Source: Geminocystis sp. NIES-3709 (GTDB lineage: Bacteria; Cyanobacteriota; Cyanobacteriia; Cyanobacteriales; Cyanobacteriaceae). From it: 64,000 bases of DNA. Position 1 is the stretch's first letter. Each line of letters opens with the position of its first letter. The position numbers and the translations under genes are program-made. The stretch is from contig NZ_AP014821.1 in assembly GCF_001548115.1 (NCBI RefSeq), forward strand, positions 2,421,262 through 2,485,261. The letters are read 5' to 3'. The notes under the pieces were generated by a model, which worked only from the letters and a program-made list of their open reading frames with translations, did not search any database and was not told the origin of the DNA. Of this stretch, positions 8,728 to 19,700 are shown piece by piece.

Positions 8728-8985
8728 AACTCCATCGAGCGTTGTTTTAGTTGGTTGGAACAACATTGGAATGGTAATTTATTGGACATGGTTGAAACGG
8801 TGTTAAAATTTGCCCAAAACTTATCGTTTAAAGGAAAAAATCCAGTAGTAAGATTAATTGAAAAAGTTTATTCCAAAGGAGTTAAATTAACAAGATTAGC
8901 TATGGATGAGATTGAATCTTGTATTAATCGTCTTCCTAATCTCAAAAAAAGGTTCGTTGAAATTTTCTCTCAATCACCATACTGA
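8728..8985 (+). pseudogene. Transposase C-terminal fragment, right part of interrupted gene
   Basis: In frame from 8728 the sequence reads NSIERCF, then LEQHWNGNLLDMVETVLKFA and a Lys-rich tail ending at 8985. This matches the C-terminal segment of a cyanobacterial DDE transposase group (ISAzo13-like or a related IS630-superfamily type; I am not sure which). A TTG at 8755 could be taken as a start but the homology continues upstream of it, to the end of the inserted IS630 element. It is a decayed fragment, not a gene. Confidence 0.7.
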
Positions 8986-9181
8986 TGGGATCATCCTTTT
9001 TATGGAGTTCTCTAAAATCGATCAAAGCCTACGGTAGAGAAAATTCTCCTCCTTTAATTCTCCTTGGCAACAATACTGAATATAATGATATAGATACTTG
9101 CTTTTAAAAATCATCGTCCAAAATTTTCTTAACGATCGATCTTAATAATTATTTTTGTTATTTCATTACTTAAAAAAACTT

Positions 9182-12100
9182 ATGAACACTAACTTAATTA
9201 ATATTGCCTATATATATGAACAACTAACAAATTTTGCTAATTCTAAAAGTTTTTGGACAGATTTTGAGATAATTTTTGGTAATGATTTTAATCGATCGAT
9301 CCGCCAAGATATCAGGAATCAATGGTTAACAGGTGATTTCAGCAATTTACCCACCATAGAAATCATCCGCAGTGATATCTTAGGTAATGCTCTTGGGGGT
9401 TATGCTAGTAGTAACAACACAATTTATTTATCAGATAGTTTCCTTGCCAACGCTTCCGAACAAGAAATTATCTCTGTATTATTAGAAGAAATTGGTCATT
9501 ACATCGATGCTCAAATCAATCCTATCGATACCCTAGGAGATGAAGGGGAGTTATTTTCGAATTTAGTGCGAGGTATTTATCCCAGTGGGGGAGAATTAAG
9601 TCGGATACAAGGCGAGAATGATCAGGCAATTATTACCCTTAATGAGCAACAGGTTTACATCGAGCAATCCTCAATCAACTTAAGCATTAATGATGTATCC
9701 CTTAGCGAAGGAAATGCAGGTACAACAATCTTTACTTTTACCATATCCTTAAGCGCTCCAGCAGGGGTAGGTGGTGTTACCTTCGACATCGCTACATCAA
9801 ACAATACAGCCACCAGTGCCACTGACTATATAGCCCAGTCTCTAACAGGACAAACCATTCCAGAAGGCTCAAGCACTTATTCGTTTAATGTTACTGTGAA
9901 TGGTGATACAATAGTTGAACCGATCGAAACTTTCTTTGTCAATGTCACTAATGTGACTGGCGCTACCGTCGTAGATGGACAAGGGCAAGGCACGATTCAG
10001 AACGATGATGTGTTCCCTCTCCTCAATGGGCCATTCAGTTCTCCAGATGCAGTTGGACAAACCAATAACAATGATGATTTTACCAATAAATCGTCTAACG
10101 TTCCTCTAAATCCTATACCCGGTTCCCCCTTCGATCCCAGTGTCGTTAGTTTTACAAATACCGTCAAAAATAACGATACTGCTAATGTTAATATCTCTTT
10201 ATTACCGACTGCATCCCCCCTATTGCCTGCTGGTACAGTTGTAACTATTAGCTACGGTAGTGCGAATGCTACTTACACATACAATGGCACAAATTTTACA
10301 TTTACAAGTAGCAATGGTGTTGTTGGAGGTAATCCTGTTGGTACTAACAATCCCATCCGCATTGATGGAGTGGCTTCTAATGCTACAGCCAATTACGGGG
10401 TTGAGATTGATCTCCCCGCGGGAACTCCTTTGTCAACAGATACAAATATTGAACGGGGTTTCCCAGTTCCCATAATCGGTTTTATTGACAGTAATGGTAA
10501 TGGTTTAGCGGATGATGCAGTCAGCAACACCACGATCAATCGTGTCTATACTGGTTTCTTACAAATGGTGAAACAGTCAAGAATCCTTCAAGGAAATGGT
10601 TCTGCGGTTCAGGGAAGCGATGGTACTCTTTCCACAACTCCCAAACAACCAGCACCAGGTAATATTATTGAGTATGTTATACAGTATGAAAATATTTCTG
10701 AACCATCAGTAGGGACAAATAACGTCACTTTGAATGCAACCAATGTGGTGATAACAGAAGATGGCATTATCAATAATTGGGCGATCGATAATGATAACAA
10801 CGGTGTCATTAATACCAGTCATGTTCCTAACTCGGCACAATATTCTGGAGGAACAATAGCATTCTATAGTGGAAATCCTGCGACTACTCCTGCGGCTAAC
10901 TCAACTAGCGGTACTACCATTAACACTGATGTTACTAGATATGTCAGTTTCAATGGTAGTTCGGTTCTTCCTGGTGTTGCAGAAACATTTATATTTCAGC
11001 GACAAGTTAACTTTACTACTGCTGGTACACTCATCACGAATAAAGCAACAGTAACTTACGAAGAAAGTAATAATCCCAATGTTCCTATTTATAATACTTC
11101 TAACACCGTTGATGTTACTGTCGCAGAAGTAGCTGGTATTACCGTAGCCTTTGATGATGCCTTGGACACAAACGGTGGTTTAATAACCGCTAACGATTTT
11201 TTTATTTTCACATTTATTATTACTAATATAGGTAACGATCCCACTGGTTTTTATATCCCCAATTTGGCTAGTACATCGGGTCCGGCAACAGTTTCAGGAA
11301 CATTACCCGATGGTGGCATAGTCAATAACCTTCAATACAGTACAGATGGTGCAACTTGGGCAAACATTACAGTAGGTGGAATAACTGTACCGAATATCCC
11401 CGTAAATGGTCAGGTATTAGTCAGAGTACCAGTTACCATACAACCCGGAGTACAAATAAACGACAATATTGGGGTGAGGCTAGGCAATACACCAGCTGAT
11501 GCTCAAAACGTTTTACGAAGTCCTGATGGGGGAGACGTTTATACTGTTGATAATCCAGATGGTACTCCGGGTGGGGAGGTGACAGGTGTTCCCGTCAATG
11601 GGGTTAGAGAAGCCAGTAGCACTGGCACTATAGTGATTCAACCCCCCAATATTAGTATTGACGGTAATAATAATTTAGTCTTTACAGATGTTTTAGGAAA
11701 TATAAATGATCGACTAACTTTATCTTTTTCTGCTGACGGTACAAATGTTATCATTACCGATACGGAAAATCGATCGATCACAATAGATTCTGGAGTAGTC
11801 GGGGCATCAGGTGACGGTACATCGAAAGCCACAATTCCTCTAACCAGTTTTACAGGGGGTATCATTGCCAATACGCTAGGGGGAGATGATATTTTAACCA
11901 TTGACTTTTCTACAAACCCTATACCCGATCGATCTATCACCTTTAATGGGGGAAATAATAGTGATAGCCTAGTTTTGAAGGGAGGAACTTTTACCACTAC
12001 CACTTATACTTATATCAACGAAAATGACGGTGGTGTTAGCTTAGATGGAAAAGTAATTAACTACACTGGTTTAGAACCCATTACCGCTACTGTTGCCAGT

Positions 12101-15100
12101 GACAATGTAGTCTTATATTATAGCACCTCCACCGAAACCATTACTATCACGGGGGTAGATGCTACTCAAACTAATGTGGACTCTACTTTAGGGGAAACCA
12201 CCACTTTTAATAACCCTTCTAAATCCTTAACTATCAATGGTGGTAACACGGGCACAAACACTTTTAATATTGATAGCATCAGTAGTGGATTTAATGCTGA
12301 TTTAAACATCAACGGTAGTGGTTATAGCAATGGAGATACGGTAAATATTGAGGAAGATATTAGTACTAATGATATTTCGATCGATCTAGTCCAAAAGATT
12401 AACCTTGCATCAGGTAAAGCAATTACTACTAATGATACTAATGATAACGGGGATATAAATTGGACAGTAGGAGAAACCATTAATTTAGCTTCTGGTTCGA
12501 GTATAACCACCACAAAGGGGAATATAAACTTCACTGGGAAGGGTGAAGCCACAGGCAATTACAAAGGAATAGTCGTTAATGGCGGTACAATTATCTCTGA
12601 TGAAGGTGCGATCGATTTGACAGGTACAGGCGGTAGTGGTACAAGCGATAATTCTGGTATATTGATTACTGAAAGTGGTTCGATCGAATCTGCCGATGGG
12701 GATATTAGTTTAACAGGAATAGGGGGAGACGGTACAGCAGGTTATAATCAAGGTATCAAAATCGCTAACAGTGGCACGATTAAAACCACTAATCTGGGCA
12801 ATATCACTCTACAAGGCACAGCAGGTAATGGTACGATCGTTAATACAGGAGTGGTATTAGAAACATCCGCTTCTATTTCTTCCCTCGATGGAGATATTAA
12901 AATTACTGGTACAGGAAATGGTACAAGTGACTATGATCAAGGTATCAGTCTCTATGACAATACTTCGATCGAATCTACTGGAAACGGAGATGTCACCTTA
13001 ATCGGTACTGGTGGAGATAGTACCCAATTTAACTACGGAGTTGTGGTACAACTAAACAGCGTTATTTCTTCCGCTAATAGTAATCTGAGTGTAACAGGTA
13101 GAGGAGGGAATGGTAGTGGTAGCGATAATTACGGAGTTCATTTACTACAAAACTCCAAAATCGAATCTACAGGCAATGGTATTATTACCGTTAATGGTAC
13201 GGGAGGTAATGGTACAAAGAATAACATCGGTGTTTATCTCCTAGAAAGTTCGATCATTACAAATAATGCAACTTTAAATGTCACAGGCACTGGTGGTGAT
13301 GGTAGCGGTGCCATCAATCACGGTATTTACTTGAACACTAACTCCCTCATTGAATCTAAGGGTAGTGGTACAGTAAATGTAACTGGTGTCGGTGGTAATG
13401 GTGGTGCTGAAAGAAACTACGGTATTTTACTAGAAGGTGGTAGTAAAATTACATCGATAGATAGTCAAATCACCGTCAAAGGTACGGGGGGAGATGGAAC
13501 ATTTCGTAATTATGGAGTTTACCTACTCAATGGCGGTTCGATCGAATCTACTGGCATTGGCGATATTAGCATCGAAGGCAAGGGAGGAAATGGTAGTGCG
13601 GAAAGAAACTACGGTATATTAGTACAAAATAGCACGATCAATTCCAATAATGGCGATATAGATATTAAGGGTTATGGAAATGGTAGTGCGACTGCTAACC
13701 GTCATTTTGGGGTAAATCTCATTAATGGTGGCAAAATCGAAGTCACAGGGAACGGTAATATCAATATTACTGGAGTGGGGGGAGATAGTGTTTTTGGCAA
13801 TCATGGTTTCTACATAGCTAGTGCAAGTAGTATTATCACCCAAGGCACTGGTGATATAATCATTAGTGGTACAGGGGGTAATGGTAAACAAAGTAGTGGT
13901 ATTCGTATTGAGGGTGCTGGTACTCTGATCACTTCCGTTGATGGTGCGATCGACCTAACAGGTATAGGGGGCAGTGGAACTGATAATAGTATAGGTATTT
14001 TCTTATTAGATGGAGGACAAATTTCTTCTACGGGTACAGCAACTATTACATTAATAGGTCAAGGTTCAACTACTGCGGATGGTATTGAAAATGAAGGGAT
14101 TCGTATTGAGGGTGTTGGTAGTCTCATCACCTCAAAAGATGGTGCGATCAAACTCACCGGTACAGGGGGCAGTGGTAGTGATCTGACTGAAGGTATCTTG
14201 TTATTAGATGGAGGACAAATTTCCTCTACGGGTACGGCAACCATTACACTCATCGGACAAGGTGGAATTAATGCCACCGACGTTGATAATCAAGGCATTA
14301 GTATCAATGACGTAGATAGTCTAATCACATCCGTTGATGGTGCGATCGAGCTTACTGGTACAGGAGGCAATGGTACAGACTTTAATGAAGGTATTTTGTT
14401 ATTAAATGAAGGGCAAATTTCCTCTACGGGTAAGGCAACCATTACACTCACAGGACAAGGTGGAATTAATGCTACAGGGACAAATAATCAAGGGATAACC
14501 ATTGATACAGATAGTCTAATTACATCTGTTGATGGAGACATCATCCTCACGGGTACTGGTGGTAGTGGTACTGAGTATAATCAAGGTATTTTATTACTTT
14601 TCGGTGGTGAAATTTTATCCACGGGCGAGGCAAACATTACTCTGACAGGTACGGGAGGGCAAGGTATAGATAGTGACGGGATTCTTCTGGATTTTGATAG
14701 TTACATAACCAGTACCGATACAGGTTCAATTACTTTAAATGGCACAAGTACCTCATGCCATGGAGTCTATATAGGGGGAGGATTCGAAGGAAGTATCATC
14801 TCCTCTAATTCGGGTTCGATCAAGATTGATGGTACAGGAGAAAGTGATGGAGTATTTTTAGGAGGAAGTTTCGTCACCTCTGATTCTGGTACGATTAAAA
14901 TTCAAGGTACGGGCAAAAATTATGGCATCTATACTATTTATAGTGAAATCACAACAAACGGCAACATTGAACTGTTAGGCACTGGTACAAATGACGATGG
15001 AGTATATTTAGGGGAAAGTCTAGTAACATCCAACTCTGGTACTGTAACTATCAATGGTACGGGGGAAGAAGATGGTATCGATAGTGAGATTAGTGAGATT

Positions 15101-16504
15101 ACTGCCCAAGGTAATATTCAACTGCTCGGCACTGGTACAAATGATGACGGTGTTGATTTAGGGGCAAGTCTAGTAGAGTCTTACAATGGTTCAATCGACA
15201 TTAATGGTACAGGAGAAAACCGTGGCATTTATGCTGGTGGTAGTACCATGAAGGCACTGGGTGAGATTAAATTATCGGGCATCGCTAATTCGAGCAGTGG
15301 TATTTTCATTGATAGTGGTTCGATCGAATCTGACAGTGGAAACATCGTCGTGACAGGAATGACAGGGAAAGGAGCATCAGGATTCGGGATTAATCTGTCA
15401 GATAATACCTCAGTTATCAGTAATACGGGAGAAATTAGCCTGTTAGGCAACACCATCAGTTTAGGAAACAATAGCCAAATTAACACCACTAATCAAGTTT
15501 ACATCAATTCCGATAGCGATGGTAAATCTGGTGTTACAACTTTAGGCACAACGGTGAATGTCACAGCAGATAACGTATTTCTCAATGACACCATTAAAAT
15601 TAATTATAATGGAAGTAATTTTGATACCCTTAATGTGACGGGTAAATTAGATTTAGTTGGTTCAACCTTAGACTTAGATTCAACAGGTTATACTGCCACT
15701 ACCAATAATATCTTTACTATTATTAATAATAATGGTGCTGATGCCGTTACGGGAACTTTCAACGGATTATCAGAAGGATCAAAAGTGGGTACAAGTAACT
15801 CTTTTGACATCTATATTACCTACAAAGGAGATGCAAATAATCCTACCCTCGCAAATGTCGGTACGGGTAATGACGTACAATTATTCACTATTTCTAATAT
15901 TCCTATTACTACTAACGGTACTGGTTTACCTGATACTATATCTGGAGGAGTGGGCATTAATATCATCAATGGTGGTGGAGCAAATGATTCTCTACTGGGG
16001 GGAATTTTTTCTGATACCCTGGACGGTGGTAGTGGTAATGATACCCTCATCGGTGGTAATGGTAATGATAGCCTTTTTGGTGGTGGTGGCAACGATCGTC
16101 TTCTGGGTGATGATGGTAACGATACTATCAATGCAGGTAGTGGCAATGATACCCTTATCGGCGGTAATGGGAACGATAGTCTCATCGGTGGTAGTGGTGT
16201 TGACTTCTTCCTCTTTAATTTCCCTAATGACGGCATAGACAGAGTTACAGACTTTAAGGTGACGGAAGATAAGATCGGTATTAGTGCCAGTGGTTTTGGT
16301 GGTGGTTTAACTACAGGAATTTTAGGGAATAATCAATTTTCGATCGGTTCTTCTGCAACTACAGCTGATCAACGTTTCATCTACAATTCTTCGACGGGGG
16401 CATTATTCTTCGATGACGATGGTAATGGTGCTAATTCCGCCGTACAGATTGCCTCTTTAAATACTCGATTAACATTGACAGCATCAAACTTTATGGTAAT
16501 TTAA
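9182..16504 (+). CDS. Giant secreted RTX protein 1 (metallopeptidase-like domain, Calx-beta, beta-helix repeats)
   Basis: A 2440-residue predicted type I secretion substrate. Order: a metallopeptidase-like N-terminal domain (1-160) with VLLEEIGHYIDA at about residue 100, where the first zinc ligand His of HExxH is Glu; a Calx-beta domain (163-275, VSLSEGNAGTTIFTFT); Ig-like/DUF11-type domains (460-820); an NDRLTLSFSADGTNVII-type domain; about 1000 residues of roughly 35-residue repeats (GTGGNGTxxNYGVYL...SIESTGxGxI), probably a beta-helix; RTX nonapeptides (2255-2345, GGSGNDTLIGGNGND); and a C-terminal secretion block ending FMVI. No Sec signal peptide. The ATG at 9182 is preferred to the TTG at 9155 because its paralogue at 16756 starts with the same context and residues (MNT). 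Likely surface or matrix protein; ligand unknown. Confidence 0.85.
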   Translation: MNTNLINIAYIYEQLTNFANSKSFWTDFEIIFGNDFNRSIRQDIRNQWLTGDFSNLPTIEIIRSDILGNALGGYASSNNTIYLSDSFLANASEQEIISVLLEEIGHYIDAQINPIDTLGDEGELFSNLVRGIYPSGGELSRIQGENDQAIITLNEQQVYIEQSSINLSINDVSLSEGNAGTTIFTFTISLSAPAGVGGVTFDIATSNNTATSATDYIAQSLTGQTIPEGSSTYSFNVTVNGDTIVEPIETFFVNVTNVTGATVVDGQGQGTIQNDDVFPLLNGPFSSPDAVGQTNNNDDFTNKSSNVPLNPIPGSPFDPSVVSFTNTVKNNDTANVNISLLPTASPLLPAGTVVTISYGSANATYTYNGTNFTFTSSNGVVGGNPVGTNNPIRIDGVASNATANYGVEIDLPAGTPLSTDTNIERGFPVPIIGFIDSNGNGLADDAVSNTTINRVYTGFLQMVKQSRILQGNGSAVQGSDGTLSTTPKQPAPGNIIEYVIQYENISEPSVGTNNVTLNATNVVITEDGIINNWAIDNDNNGVINTSHVPNSAQYSGGTIAFYSGNPATTPAANSTSGTTINTDVTRYVSFNGSSVLPGVAETFIFQRQVNFTTAGTLITNKATVTYEESNNPNVPIYNTSNTVDVTVAEVAGITVAFDDALDTNGGLITANDFFIFTFIITNIGNDPTGFYIPNLASTSGPATVSGTLPDGGIVNNLQYSTDGATWANITVGGITVPNIPVNGQVLVRVPVTIQPGVQINDNIGVRLGNTPADAQNVLRSPDGGDVYTVDNPDGTPGGEVTGVPVNGVREASSTGTIVIQPPNISIDGNNNLVFTDVLGNINDRLTLSFSADGTNVIITDTENRSITIDSGVVGASGDGTSKATIPLTSFTGGIIANTLGGDDILTIDFSTNPIPDRSITFNGGNNSDSLVLKGGTFTTTTYTYINENDGGVSLDGKVINYTGLEPITATVASDNVVLYYSTSTETITITGVDATQTNVDSTLGETTTFNNPSKSLTINGGNTGTNTFNIDSISSGFNADLNINGSGYSNGDTVNIEEDISTNDISIDLVQKINLASGKAITTNDTNDNGDINWTVGETINLASGSSITTTKGNINFTGKGEATGNYKGIVVNGGTIISDEGAIDLTGTGGSGTSDNSGILITESGSIESADGDISLTGIGGDGTAGYNQGIKIANSGTIKTTNLGNITLQGTAGNGTIVNTGVVLETSASISSLDGDIKITGTGNGTSDYDQGISLYDNTSIESTGNGDVTLIGTGGDSTQFNYGVVVQLNSVISSANSNLSVTGRGGNGSGSDNYGVHLLQNSKIESTGNGIITVNGTGGNGTKNNIGVYLLESSIITNNATLNVTGTGGDGSGAINHGIYLNTNSLIESKGSGTVNVTGVGGNGGAERNYGILLEGGSKITSIDSQITVKGTGGDGTFRNYGVYLLNGGSIESTGIGDISIEGKGGNGSAERNYGILVQNSTINSNNGDIDIKGYGNGSATANRHFGVNLINGGKIEVTGNGNINITGVGGDSVFGNHGFYIASASSIITQGTGDIIISGTGGNGKQSSGIRIEGAGTLITSVDGAIDLTGIGGSGTDNSIGIFLLDGGQISSTGTATITLIGQGSTTADGIENEGIRIEGVGSLITSKDGAIKLTGTGGSGSDLTEGILLLDGGQISSTGTATITLIGQGGINATDVDNQGISINDVDSLITSVDGAIELTGTGGNGTDFNEGILLLNEGQISSTGKATITLTGQGGINATGTNNQGITIDTDSLITSVDGDIILTGTGGSGTEYNQGILLLFGGEILSTGEANITLTGTGGQGIDSDGILLDFDSYITSTDTGSITLNGTSTSCHGVYIGGGFEGSIISSNSGSIKIDGTGESDGVFLGGSFVTSDSGTIKIQGTGKNYGIYTIYSEITTNGNIELLGTGTNDDGVYLGESLVTSNSGTVTINGTGEEDGIDSEISEITAQGNIQLLGTGTNDDGVDLGASLVESYNGSIDINGTGENRGIYAGGSTMKALGEIKLSGIANSSSGIFIDSGSIESDSGNIVVTGMTGKGASGFGINLSDNTSVISNTGEISLLGNTISLGNNSQINTTNQVYINSDSDGKSGVTTLGTTVNVTADNVFLNDTIKINYNGSNFDTLNVTGKLDLVGSTLDLDSTGYTATTNNIFTIINNNGADAVTGTFNGLSEGSKVGTSNSFDIYITYKGDANNPTLANVGTGNDVQLFTISNIPITTNGTGLPDTISGGVGINIINGGGANDSLLGGIFSDTLDGGSGNDTLIGGNGNDSLFGGGGNDRLLGDDGNDTINAGSGNDTLIGGNGNDSLIGGSGVDFFLFNFPNDGIDRVTDFKVTEDKIGISASGFGGGLTTGILGNNQFSIGSSATTADQRFIYNSSTGALFFDDDGNGANSAVQIASLNTRLTLTASNFMVI
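12480..15450 (+). repeat. Tandem repeat array coding about 35-residue beta-helix-like units (giant protein 1)
   Basis: Degenerate in-frame repeats of about 105 bases. Each unit codes a Gly-rich turn (GTGGxGT), an NYGVxL strand, an SxIxS strand and a TGxGxIxIxG strand. Many units carry GGTACAGG/GGTAGTGG and TCGATCGAATCT. Unit boundaries vary by a few residues. Confidence 0.8.
15943..16215 (+). repeat. RTX calcium-binding nonapeptide repeats (giant protein 1)
   Basis: About eight to ten copies of GGxGxDxLx-type nonapeptides such as GGSGNDTLI and GGNGNDSLF, the calcium-binding parallel beta-roll of hemolysin-type proteins. They are followed by the conserved C-terminal block (FxFNxPxDGIDRVTDF, later FFDDDGNG). 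Confidence 0.9.
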
Positions 16505-16755
16505 TCAAATATTACCTCAGTTCGATCGTGAAAAGCTCTCTGATTCTTATAATTTTTGGGGTTTTCTTTGAAGAAACTAGACTCTATGGCATCTTTGCCA
16601 AGAAAACAATCTCATCGAGTATCGAAATATCAGAGTCTCATTTGATTCCATCACATCACAAACTAAGCTCGATCGATCTCATCATTTACTGTTAATAATC
16701 TTATAATTATTAATAATCATTATCTCTATACCATTCCAATCCATTAAAAAAACCA

Positions 16756-19700
16756 ATGAATACTAGCCTAGCAAACCTTAACACTATACAGACACAACTA
16801 AGTAATTTTGCTAATTCAGAAAGTTTTTGGAAGGATTTTGAGTTAATTTTCGGGACACAGTTTGATCGATCGATCGCCGAAAACATCAAGAATCAATGGA
16901 TAAACGGTGAATTTGGTGACTTACCTGCTATCAGAGTATTAGATAGTGATATGGGTTTGATTGTGGGTGCTTATGCCCATTCTACCAACACCATTTATTT
17001 ATCTCAACACTTCCTCGACACGGCTACTGCTCAACAAATTCAAGCTGTCCTCCTCGAAGAAATCGGTCATTATGTGGACAGTCTCATTAACAACGAAGAC
17101 AGTGAAGGAGATGAAGGAGAAATATTTTCCGCTTTAGTCTCAGGGGTTAAGTTAAACGAGTTACAATTACAAACTCTCAAAGTCCAAAATGATCACTTTT
17201 CGATCGTTGTGGATGGGCAACCTTTACAAGTGGAAGCGGCAATCATAACAGTTACGAGTCTTGCTGATAGTGGTGCAGGTTCTTTACGGAATGCGATCGC
17301 CTCTGCTAATGCTGGAGATACTATTGTATTTCAAAATGGACTTACTGGAACTATCACTTTAACTTCTGGGGCATTAGTAGTTAATAAATCTTTGACAATT
17401 CAAGGGCTAGGAGCGAATTTATTAACCATCAGTGGAAATAATAATGACCGTGTTTTCGTGTTTCAAGGTCCGGCGGGGGCTAATACCTATAATCTGTCGG
17501 GGTTAACCATTACTGGTGGCTCAGCAGGTATTGGTGGGGGAATTTACATGGGTGATGATGACAATGATGACATCTTCAATCTCAATCAAGTCCATGTGAC
17601 TGGCAATAATGCCTCCACTGGGGGGGGGTTTTACATTCGAGGGTTTGACACTCAAGGTGGAGTTACAATAAACTGGACGAATAGCACTATAAGTAATAAT
17701 AACTCTGACTTTTTTGGTGGAGGAGCTCTTTACAATGTCAATGCCAATTTTTCTAATGTTACAGTTAGTGGAAATACTGCAGGTCAGATAGGGGGGATTG
17801 CTCACCATGCAGATGGTTCTGGCAGTAGCAGTTTTTTAAGCCTAACCAATACAACCATTGTAAATAATGCTGGAAGCAGTCCTCTTGGTATTGGCTTACT
17901 CAACTTTTCTCTAAATGGGGCTACTGAAGCAGTTACTCAATATAGCAACAGTATTTTCGCAGGTAATGCTACTAATAATAATATATCTAATAGTGGTGAG
18001 GGAGCTTCGATTCAATCCCTCGGCTACAACATAAGTAGTGATGGCACTGGTAACTTAACCGCTACAGGCGATCGACCAAACACAAATCCCCTAGTAGGTG
18101 CGTTACAGAATAATGGTGGCACAACTCCCACCCATGCCCTATTACCTAACTCCCCCGCCATTGGTGCAGGAAACACAACCCTTACCACCGATCAACGAGC
18201 TATTACTCGCCCTCAAGGCACGAATATCAATATGAATGATGATATTGGAGCTTTTGAGTATGTACCCCCCACTGTCAATCTTGAAACTTTTTTCTTAGCC
18301 ACAGAAGCCACAGAAGCAGGTAATTTGGTGGGCATTTTTCAATTAACCCGTACTATTCCCACAGGAGGCACTGACACGGCATTACCAGTTCAATTAACCA
18401 TTTCAGGGAGTGCTAGTGCTAGTGATTATAATTTCTCAGCTCAGGGAGGCACAGTTAGTGTTAATGGTAATACCCTCACGGTAACTTTTAACTCAGGTTC
18501 AAATGATGTCGATGTGAGGGTGACGGCAGTGGATGATATTCAAGCTGAAGCCGATGAAACTGTAATTTTAACTCTCAATAGTAGCGTTAATTATAATCAA
18601 GGAACGAATACCAGTGATACTGTCACCATTTTGCAAAATGATTTTGTGGTGACAAATACCAGCGACAGTGGTGAAGGCAGTCTGCGTCAAGCTATTCTCA
18701 ACGCCAATGCGATCGCAGGAAGTAACATTATTACTTTTAATATTGCGGGTAGTGGTGTACGCACGATTACTCTTAATTCTGCTCTCCCTGAAATTACTGA
18801 GCAAGTTACTATTGATGGAACAACTCAACTAGGTTTTATTAATAGTCCGATTATCGAAATCAATGGTAATAATACCGTTGATAATGGTTTAAATTTGGGT
18901 GGCGGTTCTAGTAATAGTGTTATTAAAGGCTTAATTATTAATCGTTTTACCAATAGTGGCATCTTAATTAACAGTACAGGAAATAAAATACAAAGAAATT
19001 ATATTGGCACTAATGCCAGTGGAACTTCAGGGGCAGGTAACTCATTTGGTATTTGGATTAATTCAGGTAATAACAACATTATTGGTAGTGATGAAGACAA
19101 TACAAATGATGCCAGTGAGGGGAATTTAATTTCTGGTAATGGACAGGTAGGTGTTCTTTCATTCGTTAGTAGTACTTTTGTGAGAGGAAATTATATTGGT
19201 ACTAATGTTAATGGTACATCGGCTATAGGGAATGGAATTCATGGTGTTTATATTGGTTCTTCTAACCATACCATTGGTGGATCGACAGCCACAGCTCGTA
19301 ATATCATCTCTGGCAATAACTTCAGTGGAATTGCTATATTTGCAAATGTTGCATCTGATGCTAGTAACAATATTGTACAAGGTAACTATATCGGTACGAA
19401 TGTAACAGGAACTTTGCCTTTAGGTAATGGTAGTGGTGGTGGAGTTCGTATCACTGGAGCAAATAATACCATTGGTGGGACTGGTGCTGGTGAAGGTAAC
19501 ATAATTGCCTATAATTCGGGGAATGGTGTGTTTGTGACGGACGCATTTAATGCTGACTCAAATCTTAACAATGCAGGTAATAAAATATATGGTAATAGCA
19601 TTTTCAACAATACGGGCTTAGGAATTGATCTTGCCACTGTTCAAAATGGTGATCAGGTGGGTGTAACACCTAATGATTTATTAGACCCCGATACGGGTGT

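Noticed and set aside
9155-9181. TTG at 9155 as start of giant protein 1
   Set aside because: The ATG at 9182 has the same upstream context and first residues as the paralogue's start at 16756, so it is preferred.
11638-12003. Antisense open frames across the giant repeat genes (also 15820-16236, 23256-23658, 24168-24476 and others)
   Set aside because: They result from repetitive Gly/Thr/Ser/Asn codons whose complement rarely forms stops. They have Pro/Val/Ser-rich low-complexity products, no ribosome sites and no independent homology.
15732-16238. Plus-strand 168-codon frame overlapping the end of giant gene 1
   Set aside because: It is an alternative-frame reading of the RTX-coding repeats (GGTAATGATAC), and gives a Met/Val/Ile-rich string with no family.
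16514-16525. ACCTCAGTTCGA just after giant gene 1 as another MITE end
   Set aside because: The 12-base match to the family 1 end is suggestive, but no partner end or inner motif occurs nearby, so it may be chance or a remnant too short to call.
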